The position numbers were made by a program, and so were the translations under genes. A stretch of 64,000 nucleotides of DNA from Novosphingobium sp. ZN18A2 (lineage in GTDB: Bacteria > Pseudomonadota > Alphaproteobacteria > Sphingomonadales > Sphingomonadaceae). Where the stretch lies: NCBI RefSeq assembly GCF_036784765.1, contig NZ_CP136651.1, positions 1,178,001 to 1,242,000 of the forward strand, written 5' to 3'. Position 1 is the stretch's first letter. Every line of letters begins with the position of its first letter. Under the pieces are notes generated by a model. It made no database searches and was not told where the DNA came from. It saw only the letters and a list, made by a program, of their open reading frames with translations. Below are positions 54,300-64,000 of the stretch, one piece after another.

Positions 54300-55949
54300 A
54301 TGGCCAGTGCGATTTCCGCCAACCGCGCCGAACTGCTTGCGATCGCGAACTCCGTCGCGACCGAGAAGATGATCGACAAGTCCATCGTTATCGAGGCGAT
54401 GGAAGAGGCGATCCAGAAGTCGGCCCGCAACCGTTATGGCGCCGAGAACGACATCCGCGCGAAGCTTGATCCGCGCACCGGCGACCTGCGCCTGTGGCGC
54501 GTTGTGGAAGTGGTCGAAGAGGTTGAGGACTATTTCAAGCAGGTGGACCTGAAGGCCGCCCAGAAGCTTGAAAAGGACGCCAAGCTGGGTGACTTCATCG
54601 TCGATCCGCTGCCGCCGGTCGATCTTGGCCGCATCGATGCGCAGTCGGCCAAGCAGGTGATCTTCCAGAAGGTCCGCGATGCCGAGCGCGAGCGCCAGTA
54701 CGAGGAATTCAAGGACCGCGCGGGCGAAGTCGTGACGGGCGTGATCAAGTCGGTCGAATTCGGCCACGTGATCGTCAACCTCGGCCGGGCCGAGGGCGTA
54801 ATTCGCCGCGACCAGCAGATCCCGCGCGAGGTTCCGCGCGTGGGCGAACGCGTGCGCGCGCTGATCCTGAAGGTCGAACGCCAGAATCGCGGCCCGCAGA
54901 TTTTCCTTTCCCGCGCGCATCCGGAGTTCATGAAGAAGCTCTTCGCGCAGGAAGTGCCCGAAATCTATGACGGCATCATCGAGATCAAGGCCGCGGCGCG
55001 CGATCCGGGCAGCCGCGCCAAGATCGGCGTGATCAGCCGCGATTCCTCGATCGACCCGGTCGGCGCCTGCGTCGGCATGAAGGGCAGCCGTGTGCAGGCG
55101 GTGGTCCAGGAACTGCAGGGCGAAAAGATCGACATCATCCCGTGGAGCGAGGACACCGCGACTTTCGTGGTCAACGCGCTCCAGCCCGCGACGGTCAGCC
55201 GCGTCGTCATCGACGAGGAAGAGAGCCGGATCGAGGTTGTGGTGCCCGACGACCAGCTTTCGCTGGCGATCGGCCGCCGGGGCCAGAACGTGCGCCTTGC
55301 CAGCCAGCTTACCGGTTCGCAGATCGACATCATGACCGATGCCGAAGCGTCGGAGAAGCGGCAGAAGGAATTCGCCGAGCGTTCCAAGATGTTCGAGGAA
55401 GAGCTCGACGTCGACGAAACGCTGTCGCAGCTTCTGGTTGCCGAAGGCTTCAGCGAACTGGAAGAAGTCGCCTATTACCCGCTCGACGAGCTGGCGACGA
55501 TCGAAGGCTTCGACGAAGAACTGGCCGAAGAGCTTCAGAGCCGCGCGGTCGAGGCGCTTGAGCGTCGCGAGGAGGCGCAGCGCGAAGAGCGTCGCGGCCT
55601 TGGCGTGGAAGACGATCTTGCCGAACTGCCGCACCTTACCGAGGCCATGCTGGTCACGCTGGGCAAGGCGGGGATCAAGACGCTCGACGACCTGGCGGAC
55701 CTCGCCACCGACGAACTGATCCTGAAGAAGCGCCCCGAACAGCGCCGTCGCGACAATTCCGGCCCGCAGCGCCGCGAACGCGCCGAGCGGCTGGAAGACA
55801 AGGGCGGCGTGCTGGGCGAATACGGCCTCAGCGAAGAGCAGGGCAACGAGATCATCATGGCCGCGCGTGCGCACTGGTTCGACGACGAACCGGCTGCCGG
55901 CGCTCCGGCCGCACCCGAGGAGGCCGCCGATGCGGATTCCTCGCAATGA
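54300..55949 (+). CDS. nusA: Transcription termination/antitermination factor NusA
   Basis: 549 residues. N-terminal RNAP-binding domain (1-130), S1 domain (about 135-200, [20 protein letters not shown]), two KH domains (about 205-345, [20 protein letters not shown] and [18 protein letters not shown]), and C-terminal acidic/helix-hairpin repeats (about 380-490). It modulates pausing, termination and antitermination at rRNA operons. The C-terminus overlaps the next gene by 20 bp. Confidence 0.97.
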   Translation: MASAISANRAELLAIANSVATEKMIDKSIVIEAMEEAIQKSARNRYGAENDIRAKLDPRTGDLRLWRVVEVVEEVEDYFKQVDLKAAQKLEKDAKLGDFIVDPLPPVDLGRIDAQSAKQVIFQKVRDAERERQYEEFKDRAGEVVTGVIKSVEFGHVIVNLGRAEGVIRRDQQIPREVPRVGERVRALILKVERQNRGPQIFLSRAHPEFMKKLFAQEVPEIYDGIIEIKAAARDPGSRAKIGVISRDSSIDPVGACVGMKGSRVQAVVQELQGEKIDIIPWSEDTATFVVNALQPATVSRVVIDEEESRIEVVVPDDQLSLAIGRRGQNVRLASQLTGSQIDIMTDAEASEKRQKEFAERSKMFEEELDVDETLSQLLVAEGFSELEEVAYYPLDELATIEGFDEELAEELQSRAVEALERREEAQREERRGLGVEDDLAELPHLTEAMLVTLGKAGIKTLDDLADLATDELILKKRPEQRRRDNSGPQRRERAERLEDKGGVLGEYGLSEEQGNEIIMAARAHWFDDEPAAGAPAAPEEAADADSSQ

Positions 55950-56729
55950 GCCGCTAGACCCCGACATCACTGTTGGCCGGCCGGCATCCCCCGGGGTGCC
56001 GGAACGGTCCGCGCGGGTTCGTGGCAAGGCCGCGGAGCCTGAGCGGCGCTGCATCCTGACGGGCGATCACGCCGGTCGCGAGGCACTGGTTCGCCTTGCG
56101 CTGTCGCCGGATGGCGACGTGGCGCCGGACGTGCTGGCGCGCGCGCCGGGGCGCGGTGCATGGATCGGCGTGCCTCGGCCCGCCCTTGAAAAAGCGCTGG
56201 CCAATGGCAAACTTAAGGGAGCCTTGGCGCGTGCCTTCAAGGGCGCGCCGCTCTCTATCCCTGCCGACCTTGGTGATCGGATCGAGCGTGCGCTCTTCCG
56301 GGCCGTGACGGATCGCCTCGGTATCGAGATGCGCGCCGGCAACGTGGTGCTGGGCACGGAGAAGATTGCCCAGGCCGCGCGTTCGGGCGCGGTGACGTTC
56401 CTTGCGCACGCCAGCGATGCGGGCGAAGACGGCGTGGGCAAGCTTGCCCAGGCCTGGCGCGTCGGCGAAGACGCGGAAGGCTCCGGAATGGCGGGAGTGA
56501 TCTTGCCGCTGGACCGGGCGGCGCTGTCTGTGGCATTGGGCCGCGACAACGTCGTTCACCTGGCGCTTATCGATGCCGCGGCGGCCGAAAGGGTTGCCGC
56601 GCCGCTGCAGCGCCTGCTGCATTTCACCGGGCGTGCCGAACCTTGCGGGCAAGGGCCGGCGCACGATGGGAACCGGAGCGCGGATGACACTGCCGCTCTG
56701 GCGAATGACGATTTTGATACGAAGGGCGA

Positions 56730-56733
<4 letters not shown>
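55930..56733 (+). CDS. YlxR-like RNA-binding protein with L7Ae-type domain (DUF448)
   Basis: 267 residues. The N-terminal part fits YlxR: RRCILTGDHAGREALVRLAL, then GRGAWI and an Arg/Lys-rich segment; the second half is probably the ribosomal L7Ae/L30e-like fold often fused to YlxR in alphaproteobacteria. It overlaps nusA by 20 bp and infB by 4 bp, its standard location. YlxR proteins bind RNA and, in some species, NusA or RNase P. The start is set by the ATG at 55930. Confidence 0.85.
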
Positions 56734-59329
<2,596 letters not shown>

Positions 59330-59333
<4 letters not shown>

Positions 59334-59734
59334 ACGAATTGACCGCTACACAGGGCGCCCATGCCGAGCTCATGGGCGTCCGTTTCGTCTCGTTCGACAG
59401 CGAGACGGAGACGGTGACGATGGCATTCACCGCGCCGGATTGCTTCATTACCCCGCGCGGCGCCGTTCAGGGCGGACTTGTCGCCGGGTTCCTCGACGAA
59501 GCGATGGGCTGGGCACACGTGATGGCGACCGGCGGCGTGGAAGCGCCGCTCAACCTCGATATCACGATGACATTGCTGAAAATGGTCCCGGCCGGTCCGT
59601 TGACCTGCACGGGGCGCGTCCTGCGGCGCGGCAAGCGGGTGATTTTCCTGGAAGGCGAACTGTTCGACGCCGAAGGGAACGTGCTGGCCCGCTCGACCTC
59701 GACGGCAATACCGACGCCGCGGCCCGGAACCTGA
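59330..59734 (+). CDS. Hot-dog-fold thioesterase (PaaI-like)
   Basis: 134 residues from a GTG overlapping the infB stop by 4 bp. PaaI-type elements: MAFTAPDCFITPRGAVQGGL (hot-dog helix entry), GFLDEAMGWAHVMATGG, then NLDITMTLLKMVPAGPL. The family cleaves acyl- or aryl-CoA thioesters; substrate unknown. Not part of the usual infB-rbfA neighbourhood, thus inserted here. Confidence 0.85.
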
Positions 59735-59737
59735 TCC

Positions 59738-60271
59738 ATGCGGTTCGCTGCGTTGCTCGCCTCGGTCAACGTCGGCGGCAATCGCATCAGGATGGATGCC
59801 TTGCGCGCCGCACTGGGCGATGCGGGCTTTCGCGACGTGGAAACCGTGACGGCGAGCGGTAATGTGCTGTTCTCGGCCAAGGACGGCGTGGAGGACGGGC
59901 CGGGCGAGGAGATTGCGGCGGTTGTTGAGAGGCATTTCGGCTTCCGCCCATTCGTCGCGGTGCGCGATGCCGTGGAACTGGCGGCGGCGATCGAAGGAAA
60001 CCCCTTTGCCGGCACGGGTGAGGACAAGCTGGTCCATACCCATTTCCTTGAACACCAGCCTGCAAGGGACGCATTCGAAAGGCTTTTGGCGGACCATCGC
60101 GGTCGCGGCCCGGAAAGGCTGGCACTGGGCGACCGTGCGCTCTATATCGATTTCATCGAAGGCGTGGCGGGCAGCAAGCTGACCGGCGCCTTCATCGCGA
60201 AGCGTATCGGTTGCAGGGGAACGGCCCGGAATATGCGCTCGCTTGCCCGAATACTCGAACGAATGACCTGA
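59738..60271 (+). CDS. DUF1697 protein
   Basis: 177 residues. The N-terminus [20 protein letters not shown], then [11 protein letters not shown] is the DUF1697 hallmark; [23 protein letters not shown] C-terminal region (here [17 protein letters not shown]) completes the domain. No biochemical role is known for the family. It starts 3 bp after the hot-dog gene, so it is co-transcribed in the infB unit. Confidence 0.88.
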   Translation: MRFAALLASVNVGGNRIRMDALRAALGDAGFRDVETVTASGNVLFSAKDGVEDGPGEEIAAVVERHFGFRPFVAVRDAVELAAAIEGNPFAGTGEDKLVHTHFLEHQPARDAFERLLADHRGRGPERLALGDRALYIDFIEGVAGSKLTGAFIAKRIGCRGTARNMRSLARILERMT

Positions 60272-60273
60272 CC

Positions 60274-60669
60274 ATGGCCCGCCAGCAATCCACTCCCGAA
60301 AGCCGCAGCGTCCGCCTTTTGAAGGTGGGCGAACAGGTGCGTCACGTTTTGTCCGAACTGCTGATGCGCCAGGAAGTGCATGACGAGACGCTTTCCGCGC
60401 ATTCGGTTTCCGTTACAGAGGTGCGCATGTCGCCCGACCTGCGGCACGCGACCGTCTATGTGAAGCCGCTTCTGGGGGCGGACGAGGACGCTGTGCTGAA
60501 AGCGCTGCGCACCAACACCGCCTATTTCCAGCGCGAAGTGGCCGGCAAGCTGAAGCTGAAATACGCGGCGAAGATCAAGTTCATGCCGGATGAGAGCTTT
60601 GACGAAGCAGGGCGGATAGACGCATTGCTGTCCGATCCGCGCGTGAAGCGCGATCTGGGCGACGACTGA
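60274..60669 (+). CDS. rbfA: Ribosome-binding factor A
   Basis: 131 residues from the ATG 2 bp after DUF1697. [21 protein letters not shown], then [19 protein letters not shown] and the KH-like fold end [20 protein letters not shown]. It matures the 5' end of 16S rRNA and cold-adapts the 30S. Normally directly after infB; here two genes are inserted. Confidence 0.96.
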   Translation: MARQQSTPESRSVRLLKVGEQVRHVLSELLMRQEVHDETLSAHSVSVTEVRMSPDLRHATVYVKPLLGADEDAVLKALRTNTAYFQREVAGKLKLKYAAKIKFMPDESFDEAGRIDALLSDPRVKRDLGDD

Positions 60670-60685
60670 GCGCGCACCGCCGTCG

Positions 60686-61261
60686 ATGGCCAAGCTCTAT
60701 TTCTATTATGCCAGCATGAACGCGGGCAAATCGACCACGCTGCTGCAGGCCGATTTCAACTATCGCGAACGCGGCATGACAACGATGCTGTGGACCGCCG
60801 CGCTGGACCATCGCGGCGGCGAAAACGCGATCGAGAGCCGCATCGGCCTGCACGCCGATGCGCACCGGTTCGTGGGCGATACCGACCTGTGGGAACGGGT
60901 GACGGCGGCCCATCACGTCCAGCCGCTGGCCTGCGTGCTGGTGGACGAGGCGCAGTTCCTCACGCGCGGACAGGTGTGGCAACTCGCCCGGCTGGCTGAC
61001 GAGGGCAACGTGCCCGTCCTTTGTTATGGCTTGCGCACCGATTTCCAGGGAGAACTGTTCCCAGGATCGGCCGCGCTGCTTGGCATCGCCGATGCGCTGA
61101 TCGAATTGAAGGCGGTGTGCCATTGCGGGCGCAAGGCGACGATGAACCTGCGTGTCGATGCCAGCGGCGCGGCGGTGAAAGCAGGGGCGCAGACGGAAAT
61201 CGGCGGGAACGACCGCTATGTCGCGCTGTGCCGCAGGCACTTTTCCGAGGCGATGCGGTGA
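60686..61261 (+). CDS. tdk: Thymidine kinase
   Basis: 191 residues. P-loop [25 protein letters not shown] (Walker B-type, [10 protein letters not shown]) and the lasso/zinc end [14 protein letters not shown]. Phosphorylates thymidine for salvage. Stop overlaps the next start (GTGA). Not usually found between rbfA and truB. Confidence 0.95.
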   Translation: MAKLYFYYASMNAGKSTTLLQADFNYRERGMTTMLWTAALDHRGGENAIESRIGLHADAHRFVGDTDLWERVTAAHHVQPLACVLVDEAQFLTRGQVWQLARLADEGNVPVLCYGLRTDFQGELFPGSAALLGIADALIELKAVCHCGRKATMNLRVDASGAAVKAGAQTEIGGNDRYVALCRRHFSEAMR

Positions 61262-61821
61262 TCGATCTTGCCGCCCTGTTGCAGCCGATGGCGGACGAGG
61301 GCTGGGAAGGTGGGGCGATCCGGCTGGAACCTGTGGCAGAGCGGCACCTTGCGGGCCTCAACGCCTGTTTTCTGCCCGATGATCCCGTTTGGGAGATCTA
61401 TCCGGCCCCGCTCTATGGCGAACATTTTGAAACAAGGGCGCGCGCCTTGCTGGACAATCCGGCGCGGCATGTGTTCGCGGTGATGCTGGACGGTGAAGTG
61501 GTGGGAATGACCAGCTTCCTCAACATTGCGCCAGATCGCGAAACGGCAGAGATCGGCGGAACGTTCATGGCGCCGAAAGTGCGCGGCAGCGGGATGAACG
61601 GGCGGGTGAAGCGCCTGCTGCTGGACCGCGCCTTTGCCAGCGGTATCCGCCGGATCGAATTCCGCATAGACGAGCGGAACGCGCGCAGCCAGGCTGCCGT
61701 GGCAAAGCTGGGCGCGGTCAAGGAAGGCACGCTGCGGGCAGAGCGGATCACCTGGACCGGGCACGTGCGCGATACCGCGATGTGGTCCATCCTGGCGGAC
61801 GAATGGGCGGCGCGAGATTGA
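61258..61821 (+). CDS. GNAT-family N-acetyltransferase
   Basis: 187 residues from a GTG overlapping tdk by 4 bp. GNAT-type blocks: [39 protein letters not shown] (beta4) and [17 protein letters not shown] (CoA loop, Gly-Ser-Gly variant of Q/RxxGxG/A), then [15 protein letters not shown]. Resembles RimJ-like or antibiotic-type members acting on proteins or small amines. Substrate unknown. Confidence 0.85.
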   Translation: MIDLAALLQPMADEGWEGGAIRLEPVAERHLAGLNACFLPDDPVWEIYPAPLYGEHFETRARALLDNPARHVFAVMLDGEVVGMTSFLNIAPDRETAEIGGTFMAPKVRGSGMNGRVKRLLLDRAFASGIRRIEFRIDERNARSQAAVAKLGAVKEGTLRAERITWTGHVRDTAMWSILADEWAARD

Positions 61822-61896
61822 CGGGGTTCACGAACGGGCTGTCGCACCCCACATAGGCGTGGGACGGGGAGGCCGTCCGATAAACGGAAGACAAGA

Positions 61897-62610
61897 GTGA
61901 ACGGCTTCAATCCCGATTCCACGATGTGGCAGGTCGCCACGGTGATTATCCCGCTGGTTATCGCCATCGTGTTTCATGAGGTTTCGCACGGCCTCGTCGC
62001 CAGGATGTTCGGTGATCCCACCGCACACGAGCAGCGCCGCCTCAGCCTCAATCCCATTCGCCATGTCGATCCGGTGGGCACCTTGCTGGTGCCCGGCTTC
62101 CTGTGGCTGACAACGCATACCGCGTTCGGCTGGGCAAAGCCGGTGCCGGTCGATGCGCGGCGCCTGCGCAATCCGCGGCGCGACATGATGTTCGTGGCCG
62201 CCGCCGGGCCGGGTTCCAACATCGTGCTGGCGCTTGCCGGAGCGATCGGCCTTGGCCTGCTGGTGCGCGCCGTCGGCCCGGCCGATCCCGGCATGACGGC
62301 GCTGTTCCTGCGCGACAACATGGCGAACTTCATCGCCATCAACCTGTTCCTCGCCTTCTTCAACCTGCTGCCGATCCCGCCGTTCGACGGGTCGCACATC
62401 GTCGAGGGACTGCTGCCGCGCGATGCCGCGCGCGCCTATGCCCGCACGCGGCAGGCGGGCTTCGCGATCATCCTGATCCTGTTGTTCGTGGTGCCCTGGC
62501 TGATACCCGGTTTCGACCTGATCGGCGCGGTCGTGATTCCGCCGGTGCAGTGGCTTTTCAACCACTTCCTGCAGGTAACGCAGGCGGTTTCGGGCGTCCG
62601 GATCACCTGA
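61897..62610 (+). CDS. Site-2-protease-type membrane metalloprotease (M50)
   Basis: 237 residues from a GTG. About five membrane helices. Metal motif HEVSH at about 27-31 and the third ligand in NLLPIPPFDG (about 158-167). This is the short, PDZ-free M50 type, which often acts as a signalling or maintenance protease inside the membrane. No sigma-factor/anti-sigma pair is adjacent. Stands apart (75 bp) from the GNAT gene. Confidence 0.9.
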   Translation: MNGFNPDSTMWQVATVIIPLVIAIVFHEVSHGLVARMFGDPTAHEQRRLSLNPIRHVDPVGTLLVPGFLWLTTHTAFGWAKPVPVDARRLRNPRRDMMFVAAAGPGSNIVLALAGAIGLGLLVRAVGPADPGMTALFLRDNMANFIAINLFLAFFNLLPIPPFDGSHIVEGLLPRDAARAYARTRQAGFAIILILLFVVPWLIPGFDLIGAVVIPPVQWLFNHFLQVTQAVSGVRIT

Positions 62611-62714
62611 CTTCATGAGAATTGCGTAATGTTGCCGGGCTGCGGCTTGCAACGCGGATGACGCGATCCGATCTAGGGTGGTGAGGGGGAATGGACCCGT
62701 AGAGGAAACATTCC

Positions 62715-63209
62715 ATGATAAATCCCACGCTAAATCCCGCGAGAAACCAACGCCGCAGGGCCGCCATGTGGCTGGCGCCGGTTGCCGCGCTGGTGCTTGC
62801 TGCCCCCGCGACCGCGCTGGCACAGGCCGGACAGGAGCATTCCGGACAGGAGCAGGCCGCCCGGCAGCAATCCACCAAGCAGCAATCCGCACACGAACCT
62901 GCTGCCAGCATTCCATTCGCCAATCACGGCGGAATCTGGGACTGGCGCAGCGAAGGCGACAGCACGGTCTATTTCCAGGACAGCCATCGCCAGTGGTATC
63001 GTGCGGAACTGTTCATGCCCGCGCTTGACCTGCCCTTTGTGGAGTTCATCGGCATCGATGCGGGGCCGACCGGCACGCTCGACAGGTTCGGCGCGGTTTA
63101 CATCCACGGGCAGCGTTATCCGTTCAAGTCGTTCGTGAAGGTCGATGGCCCGCCCAGGAAGGCTGACCACGGCGAAAAGGCCAGGGCCGAACACCAATCC
63201 CGGTCATAA
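62715..63209 (+). CDS. Secreted DUF6491-like protein
   Basis: 164 residues. Signal peptide (MWLAPVAALVLAAPATALAQ) followed by a Gln/Ser-rich linker and a compact domain (about 65-145: HGGIWDWRSEGDSTVYFQ, WYRAELFMPALDLPF, LDRFGAVYIHGQRYPFKS). This pattern resembles DUF6491 proteins, but the cysteines common there are missing. Function unknown. Probably an independent unit before truB. Confidence 0.65.
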   Translation: MINPTLNPARNQRRRAAMWLAPVAALVLAAPATALAQAGQEHSGQEQAARQQSTKQQSAHEPAASIPFANHGGIWDWRSEGDSTVYFQDSHRQWYRAELFMPALDLPFVEFIGIDAGPTGTLDRFGAVYIHGQRYPFKSFVKVDGPPRKADHGEKARAEHQSRS

Positions 63210-63247
63210 GGCCTGACAGCGGGGTATGGCCGCGCTAAGGCGCCGCC

Positions 63248-64000
63248 ATGCCTGCACATTCGCCAAACGGCTGGATCATCCTCGACAAACCCGTAGGACT
63301 TGGCTCGACCCAGGCGGTCGGCGCGGTGAAGCGCAACCTGCGCGAGGCGGGCTTTGGCAAGGTAAAGGTCGGTCACGGCGGCACGCTCGACCCGCTGGCG
63401 AGCGGCGTCCTGCCGATCGCGCTGGGCGAAGCGACCAAGCTGTGCGGCCGGATGCTCGATGCGAGCAAGGAATACGCGTTTACCGTGCAGTTCGGGGAAG
63501 AGACCGACACGCTGGACCTTGAAGGCAAGGTGGTCGCCACCAGCCCGCATCGCCCTCCCTTCGCGGCGGTCGCGGCGGTGCTTGAAGCCTTCACGGGCGA
63601 GATAGATCAGGTTCCGCCAGCCTATTCCGCGCTGATGGTCGATGGCCAGCGCGCGTATGACCGCGCGCGGGCGGGCGAAGACGTTGACCTGAAATCGCGC
63701 CGCGTCACGATCCATTCGCTGCGCCTTGCGGGTGAGCGGAGCGATGAGAGCATCGCCTCCAGCTTCGCCACCACGGGCGGGCGACCCGATCCCTACGATC
63801 CGCACGCGCCGCTGGAGCTGGCCGATGCGGTGACGCTGGTGGCAGAGGTTTCCAAGGGCACGTATATTCGCAGCCTTGCCCGCGATATTGCGCTGGCGCT
63901 TGGAACGCGCGGCCATGTTACCTATCTTCGCCGCACGCGCGCTGGTCCGTTCGACCTGGCTCGCGCGATTTCGCTGGACAAACTCAACGAAATCGGTAAG
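63248..64000 (+). CDS. truB: tRNA pseudouridine(55) synthase, 3' truncated by window edge
   Basis: 251 residues are visible and the frame is open at the right edge. GWIILDKPVGLGSTQAVG start and the catalytic block HGGTLDPLASGVLPIALG with the essential aspartate; then AYSALMVDGQRAYDRARAGE, and SKGTYIRSLARDIALALG of the catalytic domain. A Ser/Asp-rich insertion lies at about 165-190 before the ELADAVTL segment. It makes pseudouridine 55 in the T-loop of all tRNAs. A family member of the classical infB-rbfA-truB cluster. Confidence 0.95.
   Translation, partial: MPAHSPNGWIILDKPVGLGSTQAVGAVKRNLREAGFGKVKVGHGGTLDPLASGVLPIALGEATKLCGRMLDASKEYAFTVQFGEETDTLDLEGKVVATSPHRPPFAAVAAVLEAFTGEIDQVPPAYSALMVDGQRAYDRARAGEDVDLKSRRVTIHSLRLAGERSDESIASSFATTGGRPDPYDPHAPLELADAVTLVAEVSKGTYIRSLARDIALALGTRGHVTYLRRTRAGPFDLARAISLDKLNEIGK

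Overview
The window is GC-rich, almost fully coding chromosomal DNA from an alphaproteobacterium, most likely a sphingomonad (Novosphingobium/Sphingobium type). The reasons are an F0 operon atpI-B-E-F'-F without the F1 genes, a SoxR with little else around it, a TonB receptor beside an extradiol LigAB pair, a membrane-anchored LuxR-type HTH protein, a DUF1476 gene and a SoxR/FNR/sigma-54 style of promoter. This is inference from gene content; there is no 16S gene here. No insertion sequence, prophage or CRISPR array was seen.

Layout. 1-3271: end of a ydbH-ynbE-ydbL envelope lipid-transport operon. 3362-6090: F0 ATP synthase operon with promoter and terminator. 6100-13730: gloB-lacI, rpsA, then ABM/gshA/rsmE (all minus) and ubiA (plus). 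13737-15825: S41 peptidase and a VOC-fold gene facing soxR across a perfect sox box. 16445-18924: small accessory regulatory cluster (WYL-like, LuxR-HTH with a membrane anchor, helical protein, membrane protein, winged helix). 18966-24780: accessory metabolism, with a repeat protein, LigAB dioxygenase, lipocalin, TonB receptor and a small lipoprotein; two FNR/FixK-like boxes lie here.

24825-41854 is the str-S10-spc ribosomal superoperon: rpsL, rpsG, fusA, tuf, rpsJ, rplC-D-W-B, rpsS, rplV, rpsC, rplP, rpmC, rpsQ, rplN-X-E, rpsN-H, rplF-R, rpsE, rpmD, rplO, secY, adk. Several junctions hold strong RNA hairpins. The alpha part (rpsM, rpsK, rpoA, rplQ; 45405-48160) is separated from adk by an SRPBCC protein, gdhA and a K+ channel, and has its own promoter candidate.

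48316-53262 holds two secreted proteins, the F1-inhibitor zeta, bolA-grxD, a NUDIX hydrolase, tRNA-Arg(UCU), a queuosine-precursor transporter and a small pspC operon. 53607-64000 is rimP-nusA-ylxR-infB followed by a loosened rbfA/truB segment with five inserted genes; truB runs off the right edge.

The most interesting non-textbook signals are regulatory: a SoxR site wired to a VOC protein; two exact GG-N10-GC sigma-54-like promoters, one with a palindromic upstream site in front of a 45-residue peptide plus PspC, the other pointing at a gene-free hairpin array that may be a small RNA; a 33-nt inverted repeat with a competing inner palindrome between rpsL and rpsG; interleaved helices in front of rplC; and two FNR-like boxes.
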